Positions 10,526-20,353 of a stretch of DNA of 64,000 nucleotides are shown piece after piece; the stretch's first letter is position 1, and each line of letters begins with the position of its first letter. The stretch is from Sphingobacterium bovistauri (GTDB lineage Bacteria > Bacteroidota > Bacteroidia > Sphingobacteriales > Sphingobacteriaceae). Where the stretch lies: positions 62,001-126,000 of the forward strand of contig NZ_JADEYP010000007.1 in assembly GCF_020295405.1 (NCBI RefSeq), written 5' to 3'. The notes beneath the pieces were generated by a model, which saw nothing but the letters and a program-made list of their open reading frames with translations, made no database searches and was not told the DNA's origin. The position numbers and the translations under genes were made by a program.

Positions 10526-11875
10526 ATGAGACTTAAAAAAATATTTATTGTCAATTTTTTAATTGGAATTTTGAGTCTTTGCACAGTATTTCTATATGCG
10601 CAAAATCCAATAATCCAAACCAAATTTACAGCTGATCCAGCTTCATTAGTATATGATGGGCGTTTCTATGTATTTGCAGGAAGAGATGAAGCCTCTGAAG
10701 CAGGGAAATGGTTTAACATGAAGGAATGGAGAATATTTTCTTCTGCTGATATGGTTAATTGGACTGATCATGGACCTAGGTTAAAAGCATTAGATTTCTC
10801 ATGGGCTAATGCTGACGCATGGGCAAGTCAATGTATTGAACATAATGGAAAGTTTTATTGGTATGTTTCGGTAAATCATAAAGAAATTAAAGGTAAAGCT
10901 ATTGGTGTAGCCGTGAGCGACAATGTTTTGGGGCCTTATGTCGATGTACGAGGTTCAGCAATCATTACAAATGATATGACGCCTAATGGAGGTGATTTTG
11001 ATGATATTGACCCATCAGTTTATGTTGATGAGGATGGCCAGGCCTACTTGTTTTGGGGAAATGGTAAATGCAAATACGTTAAATTAAACGCTGATATGAT
11101 TAGTTTTTCGGGTGAAATCATGGATGTTGCCGTTCCTAAGTTTGGGGAAGCCCCATGGATTCACAAGCGTAATGGAATTTACTACCTATCATATTCATCG
11201 AGTTTGCCTTCGACAATAGAGTATTGTACTAGTAAATCTATTCATGGTCCTTGGGAATACAAAGGAAGATTATTAGAAACTGTTGAAAATTGTGCTACAA
11301 GTCATCAAGCTATATCCTTATTTAAAGACCGTTGGTACTTTGTTTATCATAACGGAAAATTGGAGACGGGTGGTAATCATAGAAGATCAGTGTGTATAGA
11401 AGAATTAAAATACAATGAAGACGGTACAATTTCGAAACTTACGAGTTCTAGTCTGGGTATCCATAATGCGATGAATACGATTAATCCTTATTCTAAAATA
11501 GAGGCTGAAACAATAGCATTGTCATCAGGAGTTCAGACAGTTGATTATGATAATTCAACGGTGTGTATAACTGGGATAAACAATAATGATTTCATACTGA
11601 TTAAGAATGTTGATTTTGGCAAAATAGGGGCAACTAAGTTTAAGGCATCAGTATCCTCAGAGGATGATTTAGGGGCTATTGAAATCCGTTTGGGAAAACC
11701 TGGAGGAGAATTGATTGGTGTATATAAAATTCCAAATACTGGATCTTTCAAAAAATTTCAGGAAAAGGTAATTAACCATAAGAAGATAGTAGGTGTTCAT
11801 GATCTCTATTTTATGTTTAAAGGGAGTTCTTCTAATAATTTATTTGATTTTGATTACTGGGTATTTGAGCAGTAA
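10526..11875 (+). CDS. GH43 arabinofuranosidase/xylosidase with C-terminal CBM6-like domain
   Basis: This 449-residue secreted enzyme has a signal peptide (about 1-25, YAQ), a five-bladed GH43 propeller (about 28-310) and a CBM6-type beta-sandwich (about 325-449). GH43 catalytic triad by motif: base Asp37 (TADPA), pKa modulator Asp162 (DIDPSVY) and acid Glu208 (EAPW). It starts 2 nt after the esterase stop. It is the first of four close paralogues in this locus; the others are at 18950, 20354 and 21726. They share the NP-I-x-QT...DPAP and [12 protein letters not shown] signatures. Substrate (arabinose or xylose ends) cannot be fixed from sequence. Confidence 0.9.
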   Translation: MRLKKIFIVNFLIGILSLCTVFLYAQNPIIQTKFTADPASLVYDGRFYVFAGRDEASEAGKWFNMKEWRIFSSADMVNWTDHGPRLKALDFSWANADAWASQCIEHNGKFYWYVSVNHKEIKGKAIGVAVSDNVLGPYVDVRGSAIITNDMTPNGGDFDDIDPSVYVDEDGQAYLFWGNGKCKYVKLNADMISFSGEIMDVAVPKFGEAPWIHKRNGIYYLSYSSSLPSTIEYCTSKSIHGPWEYKGRLLETVENCATSHQAISLFKDRWYFVYHNGKLETGGNHRRSVCIEELKYNEDGTISKLTSSSLGIHNAMNTINPYSKIEAETIALSSGVQTVDYDNSTVCITGINNNDFILIKNVDFGKIGATKFKASVSSEDDLGAIEIRLGKPGGELIGVYKIPNTGSFKKFQEKVINHKKIVGVHDLYFMFKGSSSNNLFDFDYWVFEQ

Positions 11876-11888
11876 AACTATCTAGAAT

Positions 11889-14345
11889 ATGAGATTAATA
11901 TCAGGAAATTTGATAATGACATTGGTTTTTGTAATATATTTTATTGCATTACCTGGATATGCTCAGCAGAATAATTCTTTGAGACTCCAATATTATGAAC
12001 CTGCAGACGCAAAGGTTTGGGAACAAGCACTTCCTATAGGGAATGGTAGACTTGGAGCAATGATTTATGGTATTCCTGCTACAGAAGAAATTCAATTGAA
12101 TGAGGAGACTATTTGGGCTGGGGGTCCATATCGAAATGATAACCCAAAGGCAGGTGTTAATTTGAAGAAGATTCAGCAATTGGTATTTGAAGGTAAAACA
12201 AAAGAAGCGGATAAATTACTCAACGAAACATTTTTTACCAAAACACATGGTATGCCATTTCAAACAGCAGGCAGCTTGTTAATTAATTTTCCAGGACATG
12301 ATTCGTATCAAAAGTATTACCGCGAATTGGATATTGAGCAGGCCAAATCCATTTCGAGGTATGAGATAAATGGTGTTACATATACGCGAGAAATATTTTC
12401 TTCATTTTCGGACGATGTGATCATAGTGTCTATAAAAGCCAGCAAAAAAAATGCATTGACATTTGATTTGCAATACAAAAATCCAGCAAGACATACCGTC
12501 TCTGCAAAAGATAATATCTTGATATTAGAAGGTCGAGGTGGAGATCATGAAGGTATCAAAGGTGAAGTAATATATCAAACGCATACTACTGTAAAGAATG
12601 TGGATGGTCTAGTCAATATTGTTGATAACAAATTGCAGGTTAAAAATGCAACTTCTGTTGTCGTGTATATTTCTATTGGAACTAATTTTATTAATTATAA
12701 ATCCGTAGCAGGTGATGCTGGACAGCAAGCAGAATCAAAATTGTCAGCAGCATTGAAAGTGAATTATTCGGATGCTTTGGAATCACATTCGAAGTTTTAC
12801 AATGCACAGTTTAATACTTTTAAGTTAGATTTAGGAAAAACTACAGCTGTGGACGAGATTTCGACTACAGAGAGAATTCGACAATTTCAAAAAACACAAG
12901 ATCCTTCATTGGTTACATTATTGACACAATTTGGACGATACCTATTGATTTGTTCTTCACAACCAAATGGACAACCAGCAAACTTGCAGGGAATCTGGAA
13001 TAATTCGCTCTATCCAGCTTGGGATAGTAAATACACCATCAATATTAATACAGAAATGAATTATTGGCCTGCAGAATCAACTAATTTATCACATACGCAC
13101 AGACCTTTGATTCAAATGGTTAAGGAGTTATCTGAAAGTGGTAAAGAAACTGCAAAATCATTATACAATGCAGAAGGGTGGGTAGCACATCACAATACAG
13201 ATGTGTGGCGCGTAACAAGCCCAATTGATTTTGCTGCTGCAGGAATGTGGTTTACTGGAGGAACGTGGTTAGCGCAACATTTGTGGGAACATTATCTCTA
13301 TAATGGAGATAAAAAATATTTACGTGAGGTATATCCAATACTGAAAAGTGCTAGTGATTTTTTACTATCTACATTGATTCCACATCCAAAATATCAAGAT
13401 AAAGGTTGGATGGTTCTATCCCCATCGATTTCACCAGAGCATGGTCCTATGGCGGCAGGTGTGACAATGGACAATCAATTGGTATTTGATATGTTGACAC
13501 GTACAGCTTTGGCTAATGAAATATTAGGAGAAGAGACCTCTTACAGAGACAAATTAAGAGCAATGGCAAAACGTATTCCACCTATGCAAGTTGGAAAACA
13601 TACCCAATTGCAAGAGTGGTTGGAAGATGTAGATGACCCCAAAAATGAACATAGACACGTATCACATTTGTATGGTTTGTATCCAGGGAATCAAATTTCA
13701 CCATATTCTACACCAGCGCTTTTTGAGGCATCGCGCAATTCTTTACGCTATCGTGGTGATTTTGCTACAGGTTGGTCAATTGGTTGGAAAGTGAATCTTT
13801 GGGCAAGATTGTTAGATGGCAACCACGCTTACAAAATTATCAATAACATGTTGACATTAGCGGATAAAGATAATAGAGACGGTCGTACATATCCCAATAT
13901 GTTTACGGCTCATCCACCATTTCAAATTGATGGGAATTTTGGTTTGACTGCTGGTGTCGCAGAGATGCTTATTCAAAGTCATGATGGAGCAGTTCACGTA
14001 TTGCCAGCGTTACCTAGCGCATGGAAAAAAGGTTCTGTACAAGGCATTAAGGCACGTGGAGGTTTTGAAATAGATATGCAGTGGTCAGATGCGTTAGTAA
14101 ATACATTAAAGGTAAAATCAGTTATTGGGGGAAATTTAAGATTACGATCTTATGTTCCTCTAAAAGGAAAGGGTTTAAAAGTAGCAAAAGGAATGAACAA
14201 AAATATCCTATTAAATAGAGAAATCGGAGCGACAGCACTAGTCTCAAATCAAGCAAATTTAAAAGGAAATAACCTGCAAAAGGTATATGAATATGATATT
14301 CAAACTACGGCAGGGAAAACTTATTCATTCAGTATAAATAAGTAA
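11889..14345 (+). CDS. GH95 family alpha-L-fucosidase/alpha-L-galactosidase
   Basis: This 818-residue secreted enzyme has a signal peptide (1-25, YAQ), the GH95 N-terminal domain (IGNGRLGAM, NEETIWAGGP) and an (alpha/alpha)6 barrel. Residues corresponding to the inverting machinery of GH95 are present: Asn385 and Asn387 in NINTEMNYW, Glu517 in SPEHGP and Asp681 in QIDGNFG. GH95 includes 1,2-alpha-L-fucosidases but also alpha-L-galactosidases that trim complex corn-type xylan in gut Bacteroides. The xylan context favours the second. It is 13 nt after the GH43 stop and 18 nt before xylB. Confidence 0.9.
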   Translation: MRLISGNLIMTLVFVIYFIALPGYAQQNNSLRLQYYEPADAKVWEQALPIGNGRLGAMIYGIPATEEIQLNEETIWAGGPYRNDNPKAGVNLKKIQQLVFEGKTKEADKLLNETFFTKTHGMPFQTAGSLLINFPGHDSYQKYYRELDIEQAKSISRYEINGVTYTREIFSSFSDDVIIVSIKASKKNALTFDLQYKNPARHTVSAKDNILILEGRGGDHEGIKGEVIYQTHTTVKNVDGLVNIVDNKLQVKNATSVVVYISIGTNFINYKSVAGDAGQQAESKLSAALKVNYSDALESHSKFYNAQFNTFKLDLGKTTAVDEISTTERIRQFQKTQDPSLVTLLTQFGRYLLICSSQPNGQPANLQGIWNNSLYPAWDSKYTININTEMNYWPAESTNLSHTHRPLIQMVKELSESGKETAKSLYNAEGWVAHHNTDVWRVTSPIDFAAAGMWFTGGTWLAQHLWEHYLYNGDKKYLREVYPILKSASDFLLSTLIPHPKYQDKGWMVLSPSISPEHGPMAAGVTMDNQLVFDMLTRTALANEILGEETSYRDKLRAMAKRIPPMQVGKHTQLQEWLEDVDDPKNEHRHVSHLYGLYPGNQISPYSTPALFEASRNSLRYRGDFATGWSIGWKVNLWARLLDGNHAYKIINNMLTLADKDNRDGRTYPNMFTAHPPFQIDGNFGLTAGVAEMLIQSHDGAVHVLPALPSAWKKGSVQGIKARGGFEIDMQWSDALVNTLKVKSVIGGNLRLRSYVPLKGKGLKVAKGMNKNILLNREIGATALVSNQANLKGNNLQKVYEYDIQTTAGKTYSFSINK

Positions 14346-14363
14346 AAAGCAGGGCATAATTAT

Positions 14364-15845
14364 ATGTTATTATTAGGAATAGATTTAGGCACATCTTCCA
14401 TCAAAGTATCAGTTATTGATGCGCAAACAAATAAGAAGATTGCATCGACACAATATCCAGAATCGGAAGCAGCAATCTTATCCGAACAACCCGGATGGGC
14501 TGAGCAAGATCCGCAATCGTGGTGGAATTATACAAAACTTGCGATTCAGAAATTGAATGCTTTAGGTGTATATAATCCCAAAAATATAGGAGCTATAGGT
14601 ATTGCTTACCAAATGCATGGCCTAGTAGTCGTGGACAAAAATCTTCAACCGCTACGTAATTCTATTATTTGGTGTGATAGTAGAGCGGTAGAGATTGGTA
14701 ATAAAGCATTTTCTACCTTGAATGCACATGGTTTTTTGGAATCACATTTGAATTCTCCAGGAAATTTTACCGCATCCAAATTAGCTTGGGTAAAGGAAAA
14801 TGAGCCTCATACTTATGAAAAAATCTATAAGTTCATGTTACCAGGGGACTATCTAAGCATTTGTTTTACAGGTGAAATCAATTCCAATATTAGTTCCATA
14901 TCCGAAGGTATTCTTTGGGATTTTAAAAGTAAATCTATATCCGAAACTTTGTTAAGTCATTATGGGATTTCAGCAGAAATGGTTCCTGAACTATTACCTG
15001 TTTTCGGTAATTACGGTAGAGTAAAAGCTGATATAGCTGAAGAATTGGGCCTGTCAACGGAAGCTATAGTAAGCTATAAGGCTGGCGATCAGCCTAATAA
15101 CGCGCTGTCGTTGAATGTATTTGAAGCGGGGGAAGTAGCTGCTACAGCAGGTACTTCTGGTGTTATATATGCAGTGACAGATCAATTAGCATATGATCAA
15201 CAATCTAGAGTGAACACGTTCGCACATGTAACCCATGAAAATGAAAAACCCAACTTAGGGGTACTGCTTTGTATCAATGGAACTGGCATTCAAAATAGTT
15301 GGATTAAAAAGAACACTGCACAATCTTATGATTATATGCAAATGAATCAATTTGCATCTGATATTTCGATAGGATCTGATGGATTGCTGTTTTTACCATT
15401 CGGAAATGGGGCTGAGCGTATGTTGAATAATCAAATGGTGCAGGCGCATATGGAGAATATTGATTTTGTACGCCATTCTACAGCTCATCTTTGGAGAGCG
15501 GCACAGGAGGGAATCGCATTTTCATTTCGATATGGGTTGGATATTTTGAGAAGCAATGGTATAACACCTCAAATTATAAAAGCAGGACATGCGAATATGT
15601 TCTTAAGTCCTGTCTTTCAGCAATCTTTTGCAGGCGTCACAAATACACCTGTTGAATTGTATGATAATGATGGAAGTGTGGGGGCAGCATTGGGTGCAGG
15701 TTTGGGTGTAGGAGTTTTTAAAAACCGTAATGAGGCGTTTGCTGGTTTGGAGAAGCATGCTACTATTGAGCCATCTCATGTAGCCCTGTACGATGAATTA
15801 TATGAAAATTGGAAAAAAAGCTTAATCAAGAAACTAATAAATTAA
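14364..15845 (+). CDS. xylB: Xylulokinase
   Basis: This 493-residue cytoplasmic FGGY-family kinase phosphorylates D-xylulose to xylulose 5-phosphate. Visible features are the N-terminal phosphate loop LGIDLGTSSIK, the substrate motif YQMHGLV, Asp in AGDQPNNAL as catalytic base, and the C-terminal adenosine motif near DNDGSVGAALGAG. There is no signal peptide. Length is normal for XylB. It is followed 6 nt later by xylA, the standard pair, and shares a transcript with the upstream secreted hydrolases. Confidence 0.95.
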   Translation: MLLLGIDLGTSSIKVSVIDAQTNKKIASTQYPESEAAILSEQPGWAEQDPQSWWNYTKLAIQKLNALGVYNPKNIGAIGIAYQMHGLVVVDKNLQPLRNSIIWCDSRAVEIGNKAFSTLNAHGFLESHLNSPGNFTASKLAWVKENEPHTYEKIYKFMLPGDYLSICFTGEINSNISSISEGILWDFKSKSISETLLSHYGISAEMVPELLPVFGNYGRVKADIAEELGLSTEAIVSYKAGDQPNNALSLNVFEAGEVAATAGTSGVIYAVTDQLAYDQQSRVNTFAHVTHENEKPNLGVLLCINGTGIQNSWIKKNTAQSYDYMQMNQFASDISIGSDGLLFLPFGNGAERMLNNQMVQAHMENIDFVRHSTAHLWRAAQEGIAFSFRYGLDILRSNGITPQIIKAGHANMFLSPVFQQSFAGVTNTPVELYDNDGSVGAALGAGLGVGVFKNRNEAFAGLEKHATIEPSHVALYDELYENWKKSLIKKLIN

Positions 15846-15851
15846 GAGAAA

Positions 15852-17180
15852 ATGAAAATTTTAGTAGGAAATCAAGAGTATTTCAAAAACATTGGTCAAA
15901 TAAAATTTGAAGGATTAGAATCTGACAATCCATTAGCATTTCGTTGGTATGATGCGAATCGCGTTGTCGCTGGAAAAACAATGGCAGAGCATTTTAAATT
16001 TGCATGTGCCTATTGGCATTCTTTCAATGGAAATGGTTCTGATCCATTTGGAGGCCCAACACAATTTTTTCCTTGGGATGTGAAATCTAATGTATTGGAT
16101 AGAGCAAAGGATAAAATGGATGCTGCTTTTGAGTTTATGACCAAAATGCAATTGCCTTACTATTGTTTTCATGATGTGGATTTGATCGATTACAGTGATA
16201 ATATTGCTGAAAATGAGAAGCATTTAGATGCGATCACATCTTATGCACAAGAGAAGCAAAAACAATCTGGTATTCAGTTGTTATGGGGTACAGCCAATTT
16301 ATTTAGTCACCACCGCTATATGAATGGTGCGTCTACAAATCCGGATTTCCATGTTGTAGCACATGCTGGTGCACAGGTAAAGGCTGCAATTGATGCTACT
16401 ATAAAGTTGGGAGGAGAGAATTATGTATTTTGGGGTGGTAGAGAAGGTTATATGTCTCTATTGAACACAAATATGAAACGCGAACAAGATCATTTGGCTC
16501 GTTTCTTACATATGGCAAAAGATTACGCAAGAAAAAATGGATTTAAAGGAACATTCTTCATCGAACCGAAACCATGTGAACCATCAAAACATCAATATGA
16601 TTATGACGCGGCTACAGTGATTGGTTTCTTAAGAAAATATGATTTGTTGAATGATTTTAAATTAAATCTAGAAGTAAACCATGCTACATTAGCAGGACAC
16701 ACGTTTCAGCACGAGTTGCAAGTTGCTGTAGATGCAGGTTTGTTAGGTTCTATCGATGCAAACCGTGGTGATTATCAAAATGGATGGGATACGGATCAAT
16801 TTCCTAATGATTTGAATGAATTGACGGAATCCATGTTGATTATTCTCGAAGGTGGTGGATTAAAAGGTGGTGGTGTTAATTTTGATGCTAAAATCAGGAG
16901 AAATTCAACCAGCCCAGAAGATTTGTTCTATGCTCATATTGGTGGAATGGATAATTTCGCTCGTGCTTTAGTTATAGCGGATAATATTTTGCAAAAATCA
17001 GATTACAAATCTATTCGTCAATCGCGTTATTCAAGTTTCGATAACGGAGCAGGTTTTGATTTTGAAAGCGGTAGATTAGGGCTAGAAGATTTAAGAAATT
17101 ATGCTGTACAAAATGGCGAACCAAATTTAGTCTCAGGAAGACAAGAGTATTTGGAAAATGTAATTAATAGATTCATTTAA
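15852..17180 (+). CDS. xylA: Xylose isomerase
   Basis: This 442-residue cytoplasmic metal-dependent TIM-barrel enzyme converts D-xylose to D-xylulose. Signatures include FHDVDL (catalytic His), [24 protein letters not shown] (metal ligands), [11 protein letters not shown] and [19 protein letters not shown]. Length and motifs fit class II xylose isomerase. It is the last gene of block (a); a strong hairpin follows at once. Confidence 0.97.
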   Translation: MKILVGNQEYFKNIGQIKFEGLESDNPLAFRWYDANRVVAGKTMAEHFKFACAYWHSFNGNGSDPFGGPTQFFPWDVKSNVLDRAKDKMDAAFEFMTKMQLPYYCFHDVDLIDYSDNIAENEKHLDAITSYAQEKQKQSGIQLLWGTANLFSHHRYMNGASTNPDFHVVAHAGAQVKAAIDATIKLGGENYVFWGGREGYMSLLNTNMKREQDHLARFLHMAKDYARKNGFKGTFFIEPKPCEPSKHQYDYDAATVIGFLRKYDLLNDFKLNLEVNHATLAGHTFQHELQVAVDAGLLGSIDANRGDYQNGWDTDQFPNDLNELTESMLIILEGGGLKGGGVNFDAKIRRNSTSPEDLFYAHIGGMDNFARALVIADNILQKSDYKSIRQSRYSSFDNGAGFDFESGRLGLEDLRNYAVQNGEPNLVSGRQEYLENVINRFI

Positions 17181-17189
17181 GATAAAATT

Positions 17190-17235
17190 TTTCACAACCC
17201 ATTATTGGATTTATTGTAAATAACGGGTTGTGAAA
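17190..17235 (+). terminator. Hairpin after xylA
   Basis: An 11-bp perfect stem, TTTCACAACCC / GGGTTGTGAAA, starts 10 nt after the xylA stop. It extends inward by TTATT/AATAA across one mismatch. Only a short mixed T-rich stretch follows, so it may be a terminator or a 3'-end stabilising structure. Confidence 0.6.
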
Positions 17236-17331
17236 TTGTTGATTATCAAGGTTTTTAATAGACGGATTGTAATAAATAAGTTAGAGTAATTGATACACAA
17301 AAAATAAATGTTCATTTGACATTTATTTTTA

Positions 17332-17347
17332 TAACCAATATAAAACC
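17332..17347 (+). promoter_or_regulatory. TAACCAAT leader element before the GH43 block
   Basis: TAACCAATATAAAACC lies with its AACC 24 nt before the start codon at 17357, the same spacing as at 5841. A TTTGACATT at 17315-17323 resembles the HTCS half-site but is too close to the start codon for the geometry seen at susC. Confidence 0.4.
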
Positions 17348-17356
17348 CAAATTATC

Positions 17357-18919
17357 ATGATTTTTAAAGCTTCAATAGTAAGGCTATGTTTAGTGATTGC
17401 TTTTTTTGTAAATAGCTTTGTTTTTGCTCAGAAAGCAACAAATCCAATCATTTTTGCTGATGTTCCAGATTTGTCAATGATTCGTGTAGGTGATTCCTAC
17501 TATATGAGTAGTACAACCATGCATATGAATCCTGGCGTACCCATAATGAAATCCAAAGATTTAGTGAATTGGCGTGTTATTGGCTATTGCCACGCGTCTT
17601 TACAAGACATGGATGAATTGAATTTGGACAATGGCAAAAGTACCTACGGAAGGGGGACATGGGCAAGTAGTATTCGATACCATAATGGAATTTATTATGT
17701 GAGTACCTTCGCTCAGACGACAGGAAAAACGTATATCTATACGACAAAAGATATTGATAAAGGAGATTGGAAGGTACATGAGTTTTCACCTTCATTACAT
17801 GATCATACTTTGTTTTTTGAAAACGATAAAATATACATGATTTGGGGTGGTGGCAAAATTAACATTGTGGAGATTAAATCAGATTTGTCTGGTATTAAGC
17901 CTGAAACACAACGTGTACTTATCGAAAATGCAACTGCACCTAGTATGCCTGAAGGCAAATCTGGTGGACTTCCAGCCGAGGGTTCCCAACTGTTCAAGGT
18001 AAATGGAAAATATTATTTATTAAATATTTCATGGCCTCCAGGTGGTATGCGTACCGTAATTGTTCATAAAGCAGATAAACTTGATGGTCCTTACGAGGGA
18101 CGTGTCATGTTGCAAGATAAGGGAGTCGCACAAGGTGGTTTGATTGATATGCCGAATGGTAAATGGTTTGCTTATTTATTCCAAGATTATGGAGCGGTAG
18201 GACGTATTCCATTCATGGTGCCTGTAGAGTGGAAAGACGGTTGGCCAATTATAGGTATTGATGGTAAAGTTCCAATGGAATTAGATCTACCAGCGAGCAA
18301 AGGTTTGATTCCACATATTGTGAGCTCTGATGAGTTTAATAGAAATATAGGCGATGCAGATTTGCCATTGGTATGGCAATGGAATCACAATCCAGCCAAT
18401 GACCTTTGGTCTGTTAGTGAGCGTGTGGGGTATTTACGTTTAAAAACAGGAAGATTAGATAATAATTTTTTACAAGCTCGTAATACGTTGACACAACGCA
18501 CTATTGGACCTACTTGTATTGGGGCGACTTCATTGGATGTGTCCAATATGAAAGATGGTGATTTCGCTGGTTTATCTCTTCTTCAGAAAAATTATGGTTT
18601 AGTAGGTGTTCGTATTGTAGGGAATAAAAAAACAATTGTAATGGTAAATGGGACAACAGGTATTCCTGAAGAAGTAGCGAATGTTCCATTGGACCAAAAT
18701 ATAGTTCATTTTAAAGCTGAATGTGATTTTACCAATAAAAAAGATGTAGCAAACTTTTTCTATAGTTTGGACGGATCAGATTGGAAACCTATTGGTACTA
18801 CATTAAAGATGGCATATACGATTCCTCATTTTATGGGTTACCGATTTGGATTATTTAATTATGCGACTAAAAATATTGGTGGGTATGCAGATTTTGATTA
18901 TTTCCATATCAATCAATAA
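17357..18919 (+). CDS. GH43 xylosidase/arabinofuranosidase with C-terminal beta-sandwich (GH43_12-like)
   Basis: This 520-residue secreted enzyme has a signal peptide (1-24, FAQ). The GH43 propeller covers about 28-320 and a C2-type (DUF1349-like) beta-sandwich about 325-520. It has the MHMNPGVPIMKSKDLVNW motif typical of subfamily-12-like enzymes. The general base is Asp38 in VPDLSMI. The second acidic position lies in LHDHTLFF, where relatives have IDPSLFF. The acid is probably the Glu of LPAEGSQ. It is first of a block and only distantly related to the next three GH43 genes. Confidence 0.87.
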   Translation: MIFKASIVRLCLVIAFFVNSFVFAQKATNPIIFADVPDLSMIRVGDSYYMSSTTMHMNPGVPIMKSKDLVNWRVIGYCHASLQDMDELNLDNGKSTYGRGTWASSIRYHNGIYYVSTFAQTTGKTYIYTTKDIDKGDWKVHEFSPSLHDHTLFFENDKIYMIWGGGKINIVEIKSDLSGIKPETQRVLIENATAPSMPEGKSGGLPAEGSQLFKVNGKYYLLNISWPPGGMRTVIVHKADKLDGPYEGRVMLQDKGVAQGGLIDMPNGKWFAYLFQDYGAVGRIPFMVPVEWKDGWPIIGIDGKVPMELDLPASKGLIPHIVSSDEFNRNIGDADLPLVWQWNHNPANDLWSVSERVGYLRLKTGRLDNNFLQARNTLTQRTIGPTCIGATSLDVSNMKDGDFAGLSLLQKNYGLVGVRIVGNKKTIVMVNGTTGIPEEVANVPLDQNIVHFKAECDFTNKKDVANFFYSLDGSDWKPIGTTLKMAYTIPHFMGYRFGLFNYATKNIGGYADFDYFHINQ

Positions 18920-18949
18920 TCAAAACTAAATCAATTATAATCTTTCATT

Positions 18950-20353
18950 ATGATAAAGCATTTTGTTGTGACTGCGCTAATATGCGGTTATGCAAGTATA
19001 GAATTATTGGCACAAAATCCTATAGTACAAACTAATTATACACCAGACCCAGCACCTATGGTCTATAAGGATAGAGTATATGTGTATGCAGGAGATGACA
19101 TACCAGGATTTGATTTCTATTATATGACCAAATGGAGATTGTATTCTTCAGCTGATATGGTCAATTGGACGGATCATGGTGTTCCATTGGCATTAGAAGA
19201 TTTTAGTTGGGCAATAGATAGGGCTTGGGCAGCACAATGTGTTGAACGTAATGGAAAATTTTACTGGTATATCTGCGCACAGACGGATAAAAATAATATT
19301 GGAATTGGTGTAGCTGTTTCCGATAGTCCAACTGGACCTTTTAAGGATGCCATAGGTAAGCCTTTGGTTATGAATGGTAGTTGGGCTAATATAGATCCGA
19401 CGGTACATATTGATGATGATGGACAAGCTTATATGTATTGGGGGAATGGGAGCTTGTTTTACGTGAAACTCAATGCTGATATGGTTTCTTATTCTGGAGA
19501 TATTATAGAAGTCCCACAGACAGTAGAATCGTTTGGAGGAGTCAGAGGACCAAGAGGGGAAACGAACCAAACACCTCCTGCGGAGCCGAAAAAGGATATG
19601 TTTATAGAAGGGCCGTGGCTTTATAAGCGCAATAATATTTACTACCAAATGTTTGCAGGCATGGAGAAGGGAACAGAATGTTTGTCCTATTCCATAAGTG
19701 AAAGCCCAATAGGACCGTGGAAATATCAAGGTCGAATAATGGTAAATCAACCTACGAATAGTTTTACAAATCATGGTGGAATAGTTGACTTTAAAGGTAA
19801 TTCTTATCTGTTTTATCATACTGGATTGCTGCCAGGTGGAGGAAGCTATGGAAGAGCTTCAGCGGTTGAAGAATTTAAATACAATCCTGACGGAACTATT
19901 CCATTAATTTCTATTTCCAAAGAAGGACCTAAACCTGTAGGCAAATTGAATTCTTATATTCGAAACGAAGCTGAAACTATCGCTTGGTCTGAAAAATGTA
20001 AAACTACGCAAGATGAAAACGTAGGCGTGTATGTCACAAGTATTCGTACTGGGGGATCTATAAAGGTACGTGAAGTCGATTTTGGTAGTACATCTCCTAA
20101 AAAGTTTAAAGCTTCACTAGCTTCTGGATTAGGCGCGGGTATATTAGAGGTTTATGTGGATAGCATCGGTGGACCTAAAGTAGCAACCCTTAAAGTTCCT
20201 CGTACTGGAGGCTGGAAAGCGTGGCAAACTCTTTCGACTACAATCGAAACTCCTGTAACAGGCAAAAAAGATGTTTACTTCGCCTTCAAGGGGGAGAATC
20301 TAACTGCAGGTCGAGAGTTGTATAATTTTGATTATTGGATTTTTGAAAAATAG
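18950..20353 (+). CDS. GH43-CBM6 enzyme, tandem copy 1
   Basis: This 467-residue secreted enzyme has a signal peptide (1-22, LAQ), GH43 propeller (about 25-330) and CBM6-like C-terminus (about 340-467, ending NFDYWIFEK). Catalytic residues by motif: Asp33 (TPDPA), Asp149 (NIDPTVH) and Glu220 (IEGPW). A loop of about 15 extra residues rich in Gly/Pro (about 200-215) precedes the acid Glu and is shorter in its neighbours. Its stop codon directly abuts the start codon of the next paralogue, which suggests translational coupling. Confidence 0.9.
   Translation: MIKHFVVTALICGYASIELLAQNPIVQTNYTPDPAPMVYKDRVYVYAGDDIPGFDFYYMTKWRLYSSADMVNWTDHGVPLALEDFSWAIDRAWAAQCVERNGKFYWYICAQTDKNNIGIGVAVSDSPTGPFKDAIGKPLVMNGSWANIDPTVHIDDDGQAYMYWGNGSLFYVKLNADMVSYSGDIIEVPQTVESFGGVRGPRGETNQTPPAEPKKDMFIEGPWLYKRNNIYYQMFAGMEKGTECLSYSISESPIGPWKYQGRIMVNQPTNSFTNHGGIVDFKGNSYLFYHTGLLPGGGSYGRASAVEEFKYNPDGTIPLISISKEGPKPVGKLNSYIRNEAETIAWSEKCKTTQDENVGVYVTSIRTGGSIKVREVDFGSTSPKKFKASLASGLGAGILEVYVDSIGGPKVATLKVPRTGGWKAWQTLSTTIETPVTGKKDVYFAFKGENLTAGRELYNFDYWIFEK

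Noticed and set aside
17315..17323. TTTGACATT resembling the HTCS half-site before the GH43 at 17357
   Set aside because: It is only 42 nt from the start codon and no -7 box fits the 58-59 nt geometry seen at susC and tal. A nine-base match may be chance in AT-rich DNA.
19193..19819. 208-codon ORF on the minus strand inside a GH43 gene
   Set aside because: It lies wholly opposite conserved GH43 motifs; the translation looks like antisense shadow.
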